Shown here piece after piece: positions 1 to 6,043 of a stretch of DNA of 18,243 nucleotides (position 1 is the stretch's first letter; every line of letters begins with the position of its first letter). The notes under the pieces are model-generated. The model was not told the origin of the DNA and did no database searches. It worked only from the letters and a program-made list of their open reading frames with translations. This DNA is from JAYWFX01 sp043778575. Its GTDB lineage: Bacteria > Patescibacteriota > JACMRA01. The position numbers and the translations under genes were made by a program. Where the stretch lies: assembly GCA_043778575.1 (NCBI GenBank), contig JAYWFX010000082.1, forward strand, positions 1 to 18,243. Reading direction: 5' to 3'.

Positions 1-129
1 CAGGCAATACCCCAAGGATCGAGCATACAGGATCAAGCTGACTTTTTCGTGCTAGATTTCGTCTGGAAACACCAACAACTAGTAAACAAAAACAAACAAG
101 ACTGGCTAAAAACCATGCGGGGGCAGTAG
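1..129 (+). CDS. C-terminal end of an unidentified protein (partial)
   Basis: Frame 1 is open from the window edge to a TAG at 127-129 and gives the last 42 residues of a protein that starts outside the window. The piece is polar and rich in Gln, Lys and Asn. It holds one hydrophobic patch (FFVLDFVW) and ends KTMRGQ. I recognise no family motif. The next gene starts about 90 bases downstream behind its own promoter, so this gene is probably not part of the toxin-antitoxin operon. That the frame is coding is likely but rests only on its being open and ending just before a promoter. Confidence 0.5.
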   Translation, partial: QAIPQGSSIQDQADFFVLDFVWKHQQLVNKNKQDWLKTMRGQ

Positions 130-160
130 GAAATTAGAATTCTAAGGCATAATTTAAGCT

Positions 161-203
161 ATATGTTTGACATATTACATCAAAATATATATGTTTTACA
201 TTA
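161..203 (+). promoter_or_regulatory. Toxin-antitoxin promoter with two operator-like palindromes
   Basis: TTGACA (167-172) and TATGTT (190-195) are 17 bases apart and form a plausible -35/-10 pair ahead of the antitoxin ATG at 218. Two nearly identical palindromes overlay them. ATATGT-TTG-ACATAT at 161-175 covers the -35, and ATATGT-TTT-ACAT at 189-201 covers the -10. Their starts are 28 bases apart. This is the layout expected for autorepression by a ribbon-helix-helix antitoxin or the toxin-antitoxin complex. The palindromes are seen directly; the repressor role is inferred from how such operons generally work. Confidence 0.6.
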
Positions 204-217
204 TTATTTGTAATTCT

Positions 218-529
218 ATGTCTAGTGCTCAAGTCAAAACTGTAAAAAGAAGAAGTATAACTTTTCCTCCTACCGATCCTATTCAAAAAGTCATTATGGA
301 GCTAGAGGATTTGTACGAAAATGCAATTGATTTACCTTCTATTATTCGGATTTCTTTGATAGAACACAAGATGCACAAATTAAGTGAACGAAAACGAACA
401 GGCTCTCAAAATTCTTATAAACCAACTCGTGGTGAGGCTAAACTAATTGCTGAGGCACTTGATGATGAAACAATGAGTGACCAAGAAGCGCAAGATATGT
501 TTGAGAAAATTGGTATCAAAATCAATTAA
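218..529 (+). CDS. Antitoxin of a type II toxin-antitoxin pair (RHH-like)
   Basis: This gives a 103-residue protein if translation starts at the ATG at 218. An upstream in-frame ATT/TTG start near 167 would lie inside the promoter and adds a hydrophobic, unlikely N-terminus. The N-terminal part has a short strand (RSITFP) followed by two predicted helices (about residues 18-50), which suits a ribbon-helix-helix DNA-binding fold. The C-terminal half is charged and probably disordered until it binds the toxin. The gene ends 6 bases before the toxin start, the normal antitoxin-first order. Exact family membership (ParD, CopG, RelB-like or other) cannot be told by eye. The assignment rests mainly on the neighbouring toxin and the operator palindromes. 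Confidence 0.65.
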   Translation: MSSAQVKTVKRRSITFPPTDPIQKVIMELEDLYENAIDLPSIIRISLIEHKMHKLSERKRTGSQNSYKPTRGEAKLIAEALDDETMSDQEAQDMFEKIGIKIN

Positions 530-535
530 CAGATT

Positions 536-802
536 ATGTATCAATTGAAATTCAAGAAAAAGGCAGTGAAGCAATTACTACTCATAGCTAAAAACGAAAA
601 ATTGAAAGATAGATTACAACTTATCTTGGATGATATTTCGGCAAATCCATATTCACCCCAATTTAAATTTGAGAGACTAAAATCTAATTTACGAGGACTA
701 TGTTCCAAGCGATTAACTGATTCAGATAGAATCGTGTATAGAGTAAGTGATACTGAAATAGAAGTTTTAGTAATTACGGTGCTAGGTCATTATGATGATT
801 AA
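536..802 (+). CDS. YoeB/RelE-family mRNA interferase toxin
   Basis: This 88-residue basic protein has the size of YoeB-type toxins, which cut mRNA in the ribosomal A site. The family's functional residues can be placed by comparison with E. coli YoeB. Glu46 lies in FERLK (YoeB Glu46 in PEPLK), Arg65 lies in DRIVY (YoeB Arg65 in HRLVY), and a C-terminal His85-Tyr86 matches YoeB His83-Tyr84. The segments LKSNLRG and SKRLT also match the YoeB pattern LKHNLSG and SRRIT. All catalytic positions are kept, so the toxin looks active. It follows the antitoxin by 6 bases and is almost surely co-transcribed with it. No Shine-Dalgarno site precedes it. Confidence 0.88.
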   Translation: MYQLKFKKKAVKQLLLIAKNEKLKDRLQLILDDISANPYSPQFKFERLKSNLRGLCSKRLTDSDRIVYRVSDTEIEVLVITVLGHYDD

Positions 803-874
803 CGTAAATATTACTTCTTTAATAGAAACAGGGTGTGATTGACGAATTGATTGTTGGAGTATTTGTTGGTAACT

Positions 875-2404
875 ATGTCAGATATTAACTTTATTCCTTT
901 AAAAAAAGATGAGACTAATAATCTTTCACAATTGGAACAGGCAGTTATAAGAACTTTTTTTACTTTGAAAAAACCATTTAATAAAGACGATGAGCAACAC
1001 AATAGAATATTAAAGAGATTTCATAGTGATCAGATAGATAGAACACAAATAATCAACTTAATTGGAATCAACATTAGAGAATACTTCAACAATGAATATC
1101 CTAATGGAAATGTCTTTCTGCTCGATGGATCTTGGGGAAGCGGGAAAACATGGGTAACTAAAGTTTTAGAAAATGAAATATTACATCAAAATAAACAAAA
1201 TTGTGAATGGATAAGTTATTCATCTTGGAATTACCTAAGCGAAAAAGAATTATTTTTTGATATATGGAAGACATTAAACCATAAATTAATTGACGAACTT
1301 AAAACTTTAACAGGGGACAACGCTAGAGACGAATTTCATAAATTAAAAAACACAACCGCACCATTTATTAGATTTGGGGGTAAAATTGCAAATCTTTTCA
1401 AAATAGAAATAGGGTCAATTAAATTAGGTTTAAACATTCCCAAATCAGAAACAAAAGAGGACTATGATAACGATTTTTATGATTTACTCAATTATAAGGA
1501 CAAAAAATACACATTTAATATAAAAACGCCTACAATTTTAGTAATTGATGATTTGGATAGAATTGAAAAAGCAAAATTATGGAGAATATTTATGTTGATA
1601 AGTTTGTTTGAAGATGAGAAAAACTTATTCATTTTACTTATTGGAAGTAGTGACTATTTAGAAAAAATAATTGATGGTTATTATAATATTGAGGGTGAAG
1701 GTGAAAACTTTTTAACAAAGTTTATAACAAGACGTTTTCCTCTTTCTAGCCCCTCTTTCACTAATTTACTGTTGGGAGTGTTAGGGGGTGACTTTGTGGA
1801 TAATAAAACACTACAATTTTGTATTAAAAATCTAATTCACATTCATTCACTTCGAGAGTTTCAGTTTCATTATATATGGCCACTTGAGAATCTAGTCCAG
1901 TTAGAAATTTGGACAACATCTGATAAAAAAGACTCGATCATTCTTTGGTTTTTTTTACTCACAGAAATAAAGCTGAGGCATAAAAGTTTATGGAAAAATA
2001 TAATAAATAAGCAAATTGTTGAGAATATTGAATTAGAATTAGAAAAATCCTGCTTAAACTACCTCTCTTTACTTAATGAAAATATTAAGGAGACTTTTCA
2101 ACAAACAGAGATAAATGAATTCAACAAGATTTTAAAAAGGCTAAATGTTGTAGCTTATATTCTTGCTTTATGTACTGAAACACCATTTGCGCAAGGAGGT
2201 TATGGGCAAAATAGTTACGCTGCTAATAATTATGATAATAGATTAACTAATGGCAATATAGCAGGTACCCAAGCACAATTATATCTTAACTTTAATCAAG
2301 TTATTGATATAGCAATTATGAATGAACCTCATGCAAATAAATTACCTATATCTAAAGAAATTAAATATAGGTTTTTAACATCTCTTATTGATTTACTTTC
2401 CTGA
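875..2404 (+). CDS. KAP-family P-loop NTPase
   Basis: The protein has 509 residues from the ATG at 875; a TTG at 851 would add eight residues and is less likely. A Walker A motif, GSWGSGKT, lies at 85-92. A Walker B with the KAP signature, ILVIDDLDRI, lies at 221-230. The segment WISYSSWNYLSEKELFFDIW (112-131) and the later FLTKFITRRFPL (279-290) also fit the KAP domain. Many KAP proteins carry membrane helices inside the NTPase domain; none is evident here, so it is probably cytosolic. Residues 440-468 form a Gly/Asn/Gln/Tyr-rich, likely disordered stretch. The family includes the F-plasmid phage-exclusion protein PifA, and this gene sits beside a toxin-antitoxin pair, so a defence role is plausible but inferred. 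It overlaps the convergent next gene by 12 bases. Confidence 0.85.
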   Translation: MSDINFIPLKKDETNNLSQLEQAVIRTFFTLKKPFNKDDEQHNRILKRFHSDQIDRTQIINLIGINIREYFNNEYPNGNVFLLDGSWGSGKTWVTKVLENEILHQNKQNCEWISYSSWNYLSEKELFFDIWKTLNHKLIDELKTLTGDNARDEFHKLKNTTAPFIRFGGKIANLFKIEIGSIKLGLNIPKSETKEDYDNDFYDLLNYKDKKYTFNIKTPTILVIDDLDRIEKAKLWRIFMLISLFEDEKNLFILLIGSSDYLEKIIDGYYNIEGEGENFLTKFITRRFPLSSPSFTNLLLGVLGGDFVDNKTLQFCIKNLIHIHSLREFQFHYIWPLENLVQLEIWTTSDKKDSIILWFFLLTEIKLRHKSLWKNIINKQIVENIELELEKSCLNYLSLLNENIKETFQQTEINEFNKILKRLNVVAYILALCTETPFAQGGYGQNSYAANNYDNRLTNGNIAGTQAQLYLNFNQVIDIAIMNEPHANKLPISKEIKYRFLTSLIDLLS

Positions 2405-3040
2405 GTTCCACTTTTTAAATAAATCATTTATATTTGCTTTAATTTCTGGATTGTCGCTTTTTATAGCAAAACTATAAAGTGGTAATATAAGCTTATCATA
2501 AAATTCACTAGGTTTTACTGTTGTATCTGCTTTAATTAAAGTACTACTCGCAGTATAGATACTATATATTTCTACTGCTAAATCTGATTCTGTGATTTTA
2601 TTTTGATGATCAATGGGTTTGATCAATCCATCTGACGTATCTTGTAGTATCACTCCAACTTCATCAACAACCCAACCATGTTCTAAACATTTTTGTATTT
2701 CTAAAATAAGACTCTTTTTTGTATCTACAATTAATGAATTTTGATTTATTCCATTTTCAGAAACCAGAATTTGCTCAAATGAAGTTTTAAATGTTAGAAT
2801 ATTACCAAACAGCAAGTTAATTCCTGCTGGTCGCTCTGAATCTAAAGCTGTAAAAAAAATTGCTAAATTGTCATCGTCAACCTTATTTCCGTTAATATAA
2901 TAACTTAAACTCGCTCCACTAGGGGTAGAATCAAAACCATATATAATTAAGAGCCGTATTGCCCTGTATAAGTCATACTCAAAGGATTTATTCCCTAAGA
3001 ATGTGACAAGTTCTTTAGCTTTAATTCTATTTTGAGACAA
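2393..3040 (-). CDS. Hypothetical protein without internal methionine, convergent with the KAP gene
   Basis: This gives 215 residues of no family I recognise. The only available start is a TTG at 3040, because an in-frame TAA lies one codon further upstream and the protein has no internal Met. The sequence mixes hydrophobic and charged residues as a soluble globular protein would, with a probable helical N-terminus (FEYDLYRAIRLLIIYGF) and a helical C-terminus ending NDLFKKWNSGK. I see no signal peptide, membrane helix or catalytic motif. Its 3' end overlaps that of the KAP NTPase by 12 bases tail to tail, so the two may have been acquired together. Alternatively it is a 5'-truncated remnant that still has a long open frame. 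Confidence 0.6.
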   Translation of the reverse strand: MSQNRIKAKELVTFLGNKSFEYDLYRAIRLLIIYGFDSTPSGASLSYYINGNKVDDDNLAIFFTALDSERPAGINLLFGNILTFKTSFEQILVSENGINQNSLIVDTKKSLILEIQKCLEHGWVVDEVGVILQDTSDGLIKPIDHQNKITESDLAVEIYSIYTASSTLIKADTTVKPSEFYDKLILPLYSFAIKSDNPEIKANINDLFKKWNSGK

Positions 3041-3073
3041 TTTTTATTTTTATTTCAATATTTTATCCCAACA

Positions 3074-3123
3074 TATTCTACAATTTTATTGTTGGCAAAG
3101 TATTGAAAATCTTCTGTAGAATA
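3074..3123. repeat. 9-base inverted repeat at the right side of the accessory island
   Basis: TATTCTACA at 3074-3082 is repeated exactly inverted as TGTAGAATA at 3115-3123, with 32 bases between. Inside it lie two more nested pairs: CCAACA (3068-3073) with TGTTGG (3090-3095), and ACAAT (3080-3084) with ATTGT (3088-3092). The nested pairs cannot all form at once. They could mark the scar of a mobile element or a structured RNA; nothing here decides between these. Confidence 0.45.
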
Positions 3124-3130
3124 AACCAAC

Positions 3131-3159
3131 AAGATCCTGAAACGAGTTCAGGATGACAA
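3131..3159. repeat. REP-like palindrome
   Basis: ATCCTGAA (3134-3141) and TTCAGGAT (3147-3154) form a perfect 8-base stem around the loop ACGAG, followed by GACA. From memory, very similar sequences, roughly CATCCTGAA-n5-TTCAGGAT, occur as dispersed intergenic palindromes in several unrelated bacterial groups. It lies in the 285-base non-coding gap between the accessory genes and galE. It lacks a T-tract, so it is unlikely to be an intrinsic terminator. Confidence 0.6.
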
Positions 3160-3288
3160 CTATTTGAAGTATGACAGTTTACCTTTGGAGTTTGTCTGCA
3201 TATACACTTCGTGAGTTTATCAAGAATATCTTAGGAGTCTTCATGTAATTACTCTAAGTTATGTAGGAGGTGTGTTTTGGCTGTTAGA

Positions 3289-3317
3289 TTGTCAAAAGAT
3301 TAAAAAACAATTAATTT
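3289..3317 (+). promoter_or_regulatory. Candidate galE promoter
   Basis: TTGTCA at 3289-3294 and TAATTT at 3312-3317 are 17 bases apart. Transcription would begin near 3324, two or so bases before the galE ATG at 3326, giving a nearly leaderless mRNA. The -10 match is only moderate. Confidence 0.45.
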
Positions 3318-3325
3318 GGGTGTAT

Positions 3326-4303
3326 ATGAATATTCTCGTCACTGGTGGAGCTGGTTATATTGGCTCACAAACTGTCCTTGCTCTTCTCGCAAAAAACCAC
3401 ACTGTCATCGTATTGGATAACCTAAGTAAAGGTCACAAAGAAGTGGTTCCTGAAGGTGTATCACTCGAAATTGCTGATCTGAATCATAAAAAATCTTTTC
3501 GCTCCATTTTTGAGAAGTATCAAATCGATGGTGTAATCCACTTTGCGGGGAGTATTGAGGTCGCAGAGAGTCAGGTTGACCCCCAAGTATACTTTAGAAA
3601 CAATACCTCAGCTTCGCTGAATTTACTCGAGGTCATGAGAGAATTTGAAGTAAAAAATATCGTATTTTCATCGACAGCTGCCACATATGGTTTGCCAAAA
3701 GTAGTCCCAATCCTAGAATCCAGTGAGCTCAGCCCTATAAATACCTACGGGAGAAGCAAACTCATGACTGAGCAGATGCTGAGAGATTTTAGTAGGAGCT
3801 ATAGTTTTAACACACTGTGCCTACGATATTTCAATGCCTGTGGAGCTGACAAACTAGGAAGATGCGGCGAAATGCACGAACCAGAGACACACTTGATCCC
3901 AAATATCCTCAAATCGGTGATCAACGGCACTGAAGTTACTGTTTTTGGGACGGACTACAACACCTTTGACGGCACCTGCGTGAGAGACTATATTCATACC
4001 ATGGATTTGGCAGACGCTCACGTACTAGCTATAGAGAAACTCATCAATCATACCGGTGAGGCATTTGTAGAATCAATCAATTTAGGAACCAAAAGCGGCT
4101 ACAGTATAAACCAGATCATAGATACAGTTGAAAAAGTCACTGATAGGAAAGTCAATAAAGTCTATGGTACTCGTAGAGCTGGAGATCCAGACATGCTCGT
4201 AGCTGACAACTCTAAAGCAAAAGAACTACTGAATTGGACTCCAAAATATTCTGATCTTGAAAATATTATTCAAACAGCATGGAATTGGCACCTAAAGCAC
4301 TAA
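3326..4303 (+). CDS. galE: UDP-glucose 4-epimerase
   Basis: This 325-residue extended short-chain dehydrogenase/reductase interconverts UDP-glucose and UDP-galactose using bound NAD. The NAD-binding motif GGAGYIG is at residues 7-13. The catalytic Ser/Thr lies in FSSTAATYG (114-122), and the YxxxK pair is Tyr141/Lys145 in YGRSK. RYFNACGAD and the later DGTCVRDYIH (215-224) are typical of bacterial GalE. The ATG at 3326 puts the Rossmann fold right at the N-terminus. A GTG at 3272 would add 18 unrelated residues and is rejected. The gene stands alone on the plus strand, facing ribA. UDP-galactose would feed surface glycans, perhaps with the glycosyltransferase at 6610. Confidence 0.95.
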   Translation: MNILVTGGAGYIGSQTVLALLAKNHTVIVLDNLSKGHKEVVPEGVSLEIADLNHKKSFRSIFEKYQIDGVIHFAGSIEVAESQVDPQVYFRNNTSASLNLLEVMREFEVKNIVFSSTAATYGLPKVVPILESSELSPINTYGRSKLMTEQMLRDFSRSYSFNTLCLRYFNACGADKLGRCGEMHEPETHLIPNILKSVINGTEVTVFGTDYNTFDGTCVRDYIHTMDLADAHVLAIEKLINHTGEAFVESINLGTKSGYSINQIIDTVEKVTDRKVNKVYGTRRAGDPDMLVADNSKAKELLNWTPKYSDLENIIQTAWNWHLKH

Positions 4304-4329
4304 AAAGACCCCAATGTAAAGCATTGAGG
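4302..4329 (-). terminator. Intrinsic terminator of ribB-ribA, overlapping the galE stop codon
   Basis: Read on the minus strand, CCTCAATG, loop CTTTA and CATTGGGG form an 8-pair stem with one G-U wobble, followed by TCTTTTT. The T-run (4306 to 4302) runs into the galE stop codon. Read on the plus strand, the same stem has a C-A mismatch and no T-run, so it mainly serves the minus-strand operon. Confidence 0.7.
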
Positions 4330-4362
4330 CGTTAGATATTGTGAGATAGGATCAAATCAAAA

Positions 4363-4959
4363 TTAAACCAGTTGCTCATTGAGGTGGTGGTTCATTTTGA
4401 CTCGTTTGGTTTCCAGATAGTTTTTGTTATGTTTGTTTGGTTGTATGCTGATGTCTACTCGCTCAGAAACTTTGACACCCAGCATCTTTAGTTCATCCAC
4501 TTTGAATGGGTTATTTGTCATGACTTTTACGCTGGTTATGTCCATGTCTGCTAAAATCAATCCTGCAAAATCAAATTCACGAAGATCCTCATCAAATCCT
4601 AGCTCTAGATTAGCTTGGACTGTGTCAAAACCATTTTCTTGGAGCTTGTAGGCACGAATCTTGTTGAACAAACCAATTCCCCTACCCTCGTGAGGCAGAT
4701 AAATCACTACGCCTTTACCCATTTTTTCAATCAGTCTCATTGTCTCATGAAGTTGAGGCCCACAATCACACCGCTCTGATCCAAAAATATCTCCAGTTAG
4801 ACAAGATGAGTGAAGTCTGAGCAACACCGATTCGTTTTTAGTCCAAGTACCCTTGTAAATCGCGGAATATTCCTCACCTGTATTTATATCTCTGTAGACT
4901 GTCATCTGGAAATCTCCGAATGAAGTAGGTAGTTTTATTGGATCAGTTTTTTCCCACAT
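4363..4959 (-). CDS. ribA: GTP cyclohydrolase II
   Basis: This 198-residue enzyme opens GTP to the pyrimidine precursor of riboflavin. The zinc ligands are Cys53, Cys64 and Cys66 within LHSSCLTGDIFGSERCDCGP. The catalytic segment HEGRGIGL and the GTP-binding TNNPFK are also present. The length matches a stand-alone RibA (about 196 in E. coli). The ATG at 4959 lies 17 bases inside the end of ribB in another frame. The first residues (TDPIKLPTSFGDF) match the linker between the two halves of a fused RibBA rather than a free N-terminus. There is no Shine-Dalgarno site, so translation may depend on coupling to ribB. Riboflavin genes are uncommon in strongly reduced genomes. Confidence 0.95.
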   Translation of the reverse strand: MWEKTDPIKLPTSFGDFQMTVYRDINTGEEYSAIYKGTWTKNESVLLRLHSSCLTGDIFGSERCDCGPQLHETMRLIEKMGKGVVIYLPHEGRGIGLFNKIRAYKLQENGFDTVQANLELGFDEDLREFDFAGLILADMDITSVKVMTNNPFKVDELKMLGVKVSERVDISIQPNKHNKNYLETKRVKMNHHLNEQLV

Positions 4960-5557
4960 ATAGATAATCAGCTAAATCTTTGATAGTAATAATTTTTAGA
5001 TTCCATTTTTGAGCCATTTTGATGAGGTCTGGCATTCTCGCCATAGTTCCATCTGGATTGACAATCTCAATCAATATCCCAGAATCACCCATACCAGCTA
5101 GCTTTGCTAAATCTACAGCAGCTTCGGTGTGACCATTTCGCACTAATACGCCACCCTCTTTGGCAACCAATGGGAAAATATGACCGGGTCGAGTGAGGTC
5201 TGATGGTTTAGTGTTTGGATTGTGGAGTGCTTGGATCGTCATCGATCGATCTAGAGGCGAAATACCTGTAGTAGACCCTTCTCCGCAATAATCAACTGAT
5301 ACTGTAAAGTTAGTCTGCTTGGCGTCTGTGTTGTTTATCACCATCGGCGGGAGCTCTAACTCTTGTGCTCTCTGCTCTGTGATTGCTACACAAAGTAAAC
5401 CTTTTGCCTCTGTTATCAAAAAGTTTACCATTTCTGGTGTGACACTACTAGATGCAGCGATAAAGTCACCTTCATTTTCTCGGTCTTCGTCGTCTACGAC
5501 AATAACTAATTTGCCCGCACGGATGTCGTCTATTGCTTCTTGGATAGAATGAATCAT
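4943..5557 (-). CDS. ribB: 3,4-dihydroxy-2-butanone 4-phosphate synthase
   Basis: The gene gives 204 residues from the ATG at 5557. A possible start at 5605 is rejected because it lies next to the candidate -10 box and adds a hydrophobic tail. The enzyme converts ribulose 5-phosphate to the four-carbon riboflavin precursor and formate. Seen are VVDDEDRENEGDF, holding the acidic metal-binding loop, then STTGISPLDRS, then RPGHIFPLVAKEGGVLVRNGHTEA, which are the conserved blocks of RibB. The frame ends with TGA at 4943-4945, after GTG GGA AAA AAC. Dropping one A of the A6 run would continue straight into ribA. No FMN riboswitch is visible upstream. Confidence 0.95.
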   Translation of the reverse strand: MIHSIQEAIDDIRAGKLVIVVDDEDRENEGDFIAASSSVTPEMVNFLITEAKGLLCVAITEQRAQELELPPMVINNTDAKQTNFTVSVDYCGEGSTTGISPLDRSMTIQALHNPNTKPSDLTRPGHIFPLVAKEGGVLVRNGHTEAAVDLAKLAGMGDSGILIEIVNPDGTMARMPDLIKMAQKWNLKIITIKDLADYLYVGKN

Positions 5558-5595
5558 ATAAAAAATAACAAATCTGAGAGAGTTGCTTATATTGA

Positions 5596-5624
5596 TATAC
5601 ATCATATTTTCATCTTAATGTCAA
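5596..5624 (-). promoter_or_regulatory. Candidate ribB promoter
   Basis: On the minus strand a perfect TTGACA (5624 to 5619) is followed after 17 bases by TGTATA (5601 to 5596). TATATC two bases further is an alternative -10. Transcription would begin near 5588, leaving about 30 bases before the ATG at 5557 and excluding a start at 5605. Confidence 0.5.
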
Positions 5625-5681
5625 AACTGTTTCGGTTTGCTAATGTTTAAAATTGAGACAGGTTCAAAAGTGCATGATTTC

Positions 5682-5687
5682 TTGACA
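5682..5687 (+). promoter_or_regulatory. -35-like box upstream of the tRNA genes
   Basis: A perfect TTGACA lies 33 bases before the first tRNA. No convincing -10 stands at the usual 16-18 base distance, where only ATCAGT-like sequence is found. The call is therefore weak. Confidence 0.35.
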
Positions 5688-5719
5688 AAAATAAAACTGT
5701 GGACATCAGTTTACAAGAT

Positions 5720-5794
5720 CGCGGGATAGAGTAATGGCATCTCGTCTGGCTCATAACCAGAAGGCTGTAGGTTCGAATCCTGCTCCCGCCACCA
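5720..5794 (+). tRNA. tRNA-Met (CAT), initiator type (fMet)
   Basis: The cloverleaf folds cleanly. The acceptor CGCGGGA pairs with TCCCGCC apart from position 1. The anticodon arm is TCTGG-CTCATAA-CCAGA with anticodon CAT, and the T arm is GTAGG-TTCGAAT-CCTGC. CCA is encoded. Initiator marks are an unpaired first position (C1 against C72), a purine-pyrimidine pair at 11-24 (A-T), and close overall likeness to bacterial fMet tRNA (for example CTCGTC before the anticodon arm and AGAAGG after). Two departures from the usual initiator are C72 instead of A72, and T29-A41 in place of the first of the three G-C pairs. This could be mislabelled as elongator tRNA-Met. Confidence 0.9.
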
Positions 5795-5835
5795 AAAATA
5801 TTTTACCAGATATTCGATTCAAGAATTTTACAGTT

Positions 5836-5912
5836 GGAACTATAGCTCAGTTGGTTAGAGCGCTGCCCTGTCACGGCAGAGGTCGCCGGTTCGGGTCCGG
5901 TTAGTTCCGCCA
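5836..5912 (+). tRNA. tRNA-Asp (GTC)
   Basis: Acceptor GGAACTA pairs fully with TAGTTCC. The D arm contains AGCTCAGTTGGTTAGAGC. The anticodon arm is CTGCC-CTGTCAC-GGCAG with anticodon GTC. The discriminator base is G, as expected for tRNA-Asp, and CCA is encoded. It lies 41 bases after the initiator tRNA and is probably on the same transcript. Confidence 0.95.
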
Positions 5913-5963
5913 CATTAATTTTACTAATATCCGATTAGCAATCAATAGAATACACATAAATCT

Positions 5964-5991
5964 TCCCATAACAGGGATTTTTTTGTTTTTT
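5964..5991 (+). terminator. Weak candidate terminator after the tRNA genes
   Basis: A short stem, TCCC (5964-5967) with GGGA (5974-5977), is followed at once by T7-G-T6. The T-tract is strong, but the stem has only four pairs. Confidence 0.4.
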
Positions 5992-6001
5992 AAACAGCTG
6001 C

Positions 6002-6043
6002 ATTCTAGCTCAACAATTCTAGCTCAATAATTTTATCTCAATA
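6002..6043 (+). repeat. Three tandem 14-base repeats ending at a start codon
   Basis: ATTCTAGCTCAACA (6002-6015), ATTCTAGCTCAATA (6016-6029) and ATTTTATCTCAATA (6030-6043) are tandem copies. The last base of the third copy is the A of the ATG of the next gene. The first two copies differ at one base, and the third differs from the second at two. Confidence 0.8.

Noticed and set aside
2399..2425. Recoding of TGA (as in genetic code 25) because KAP and ribB end in TGA.
   Set aside because: No gene in the window has an in-frame TGA. Read-through at ribB would not enter the ribA frame, and read-through of KAP adds only seven residues including the recoded one.
3265..3274. A perfect AGGAGG one base before a GTG in frame with galE.
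   Set aside because: One base of spacing is too short for use as a ribosome binding site, and the 18 added residues match nothing in GalE. The Rossmann motif sits correctly if translation starts at 3326.
4938..4952. A AAA AAC in the ribB frame as a -1 slippery heptamer.
   Set aside because: A -1 shift leads into the frame GGG AAA AAA CTG ATC, not into ribA. Only a +1 change or loss of one A joins the two genes.
5558..5719. Possible FMN riboswitch upstream of ribB.
   Set aside because: None of the conserved RFN-element segments (for example the GGCGGT-type block) is present on the minus strand, and the space before the candidate promoter is too short.
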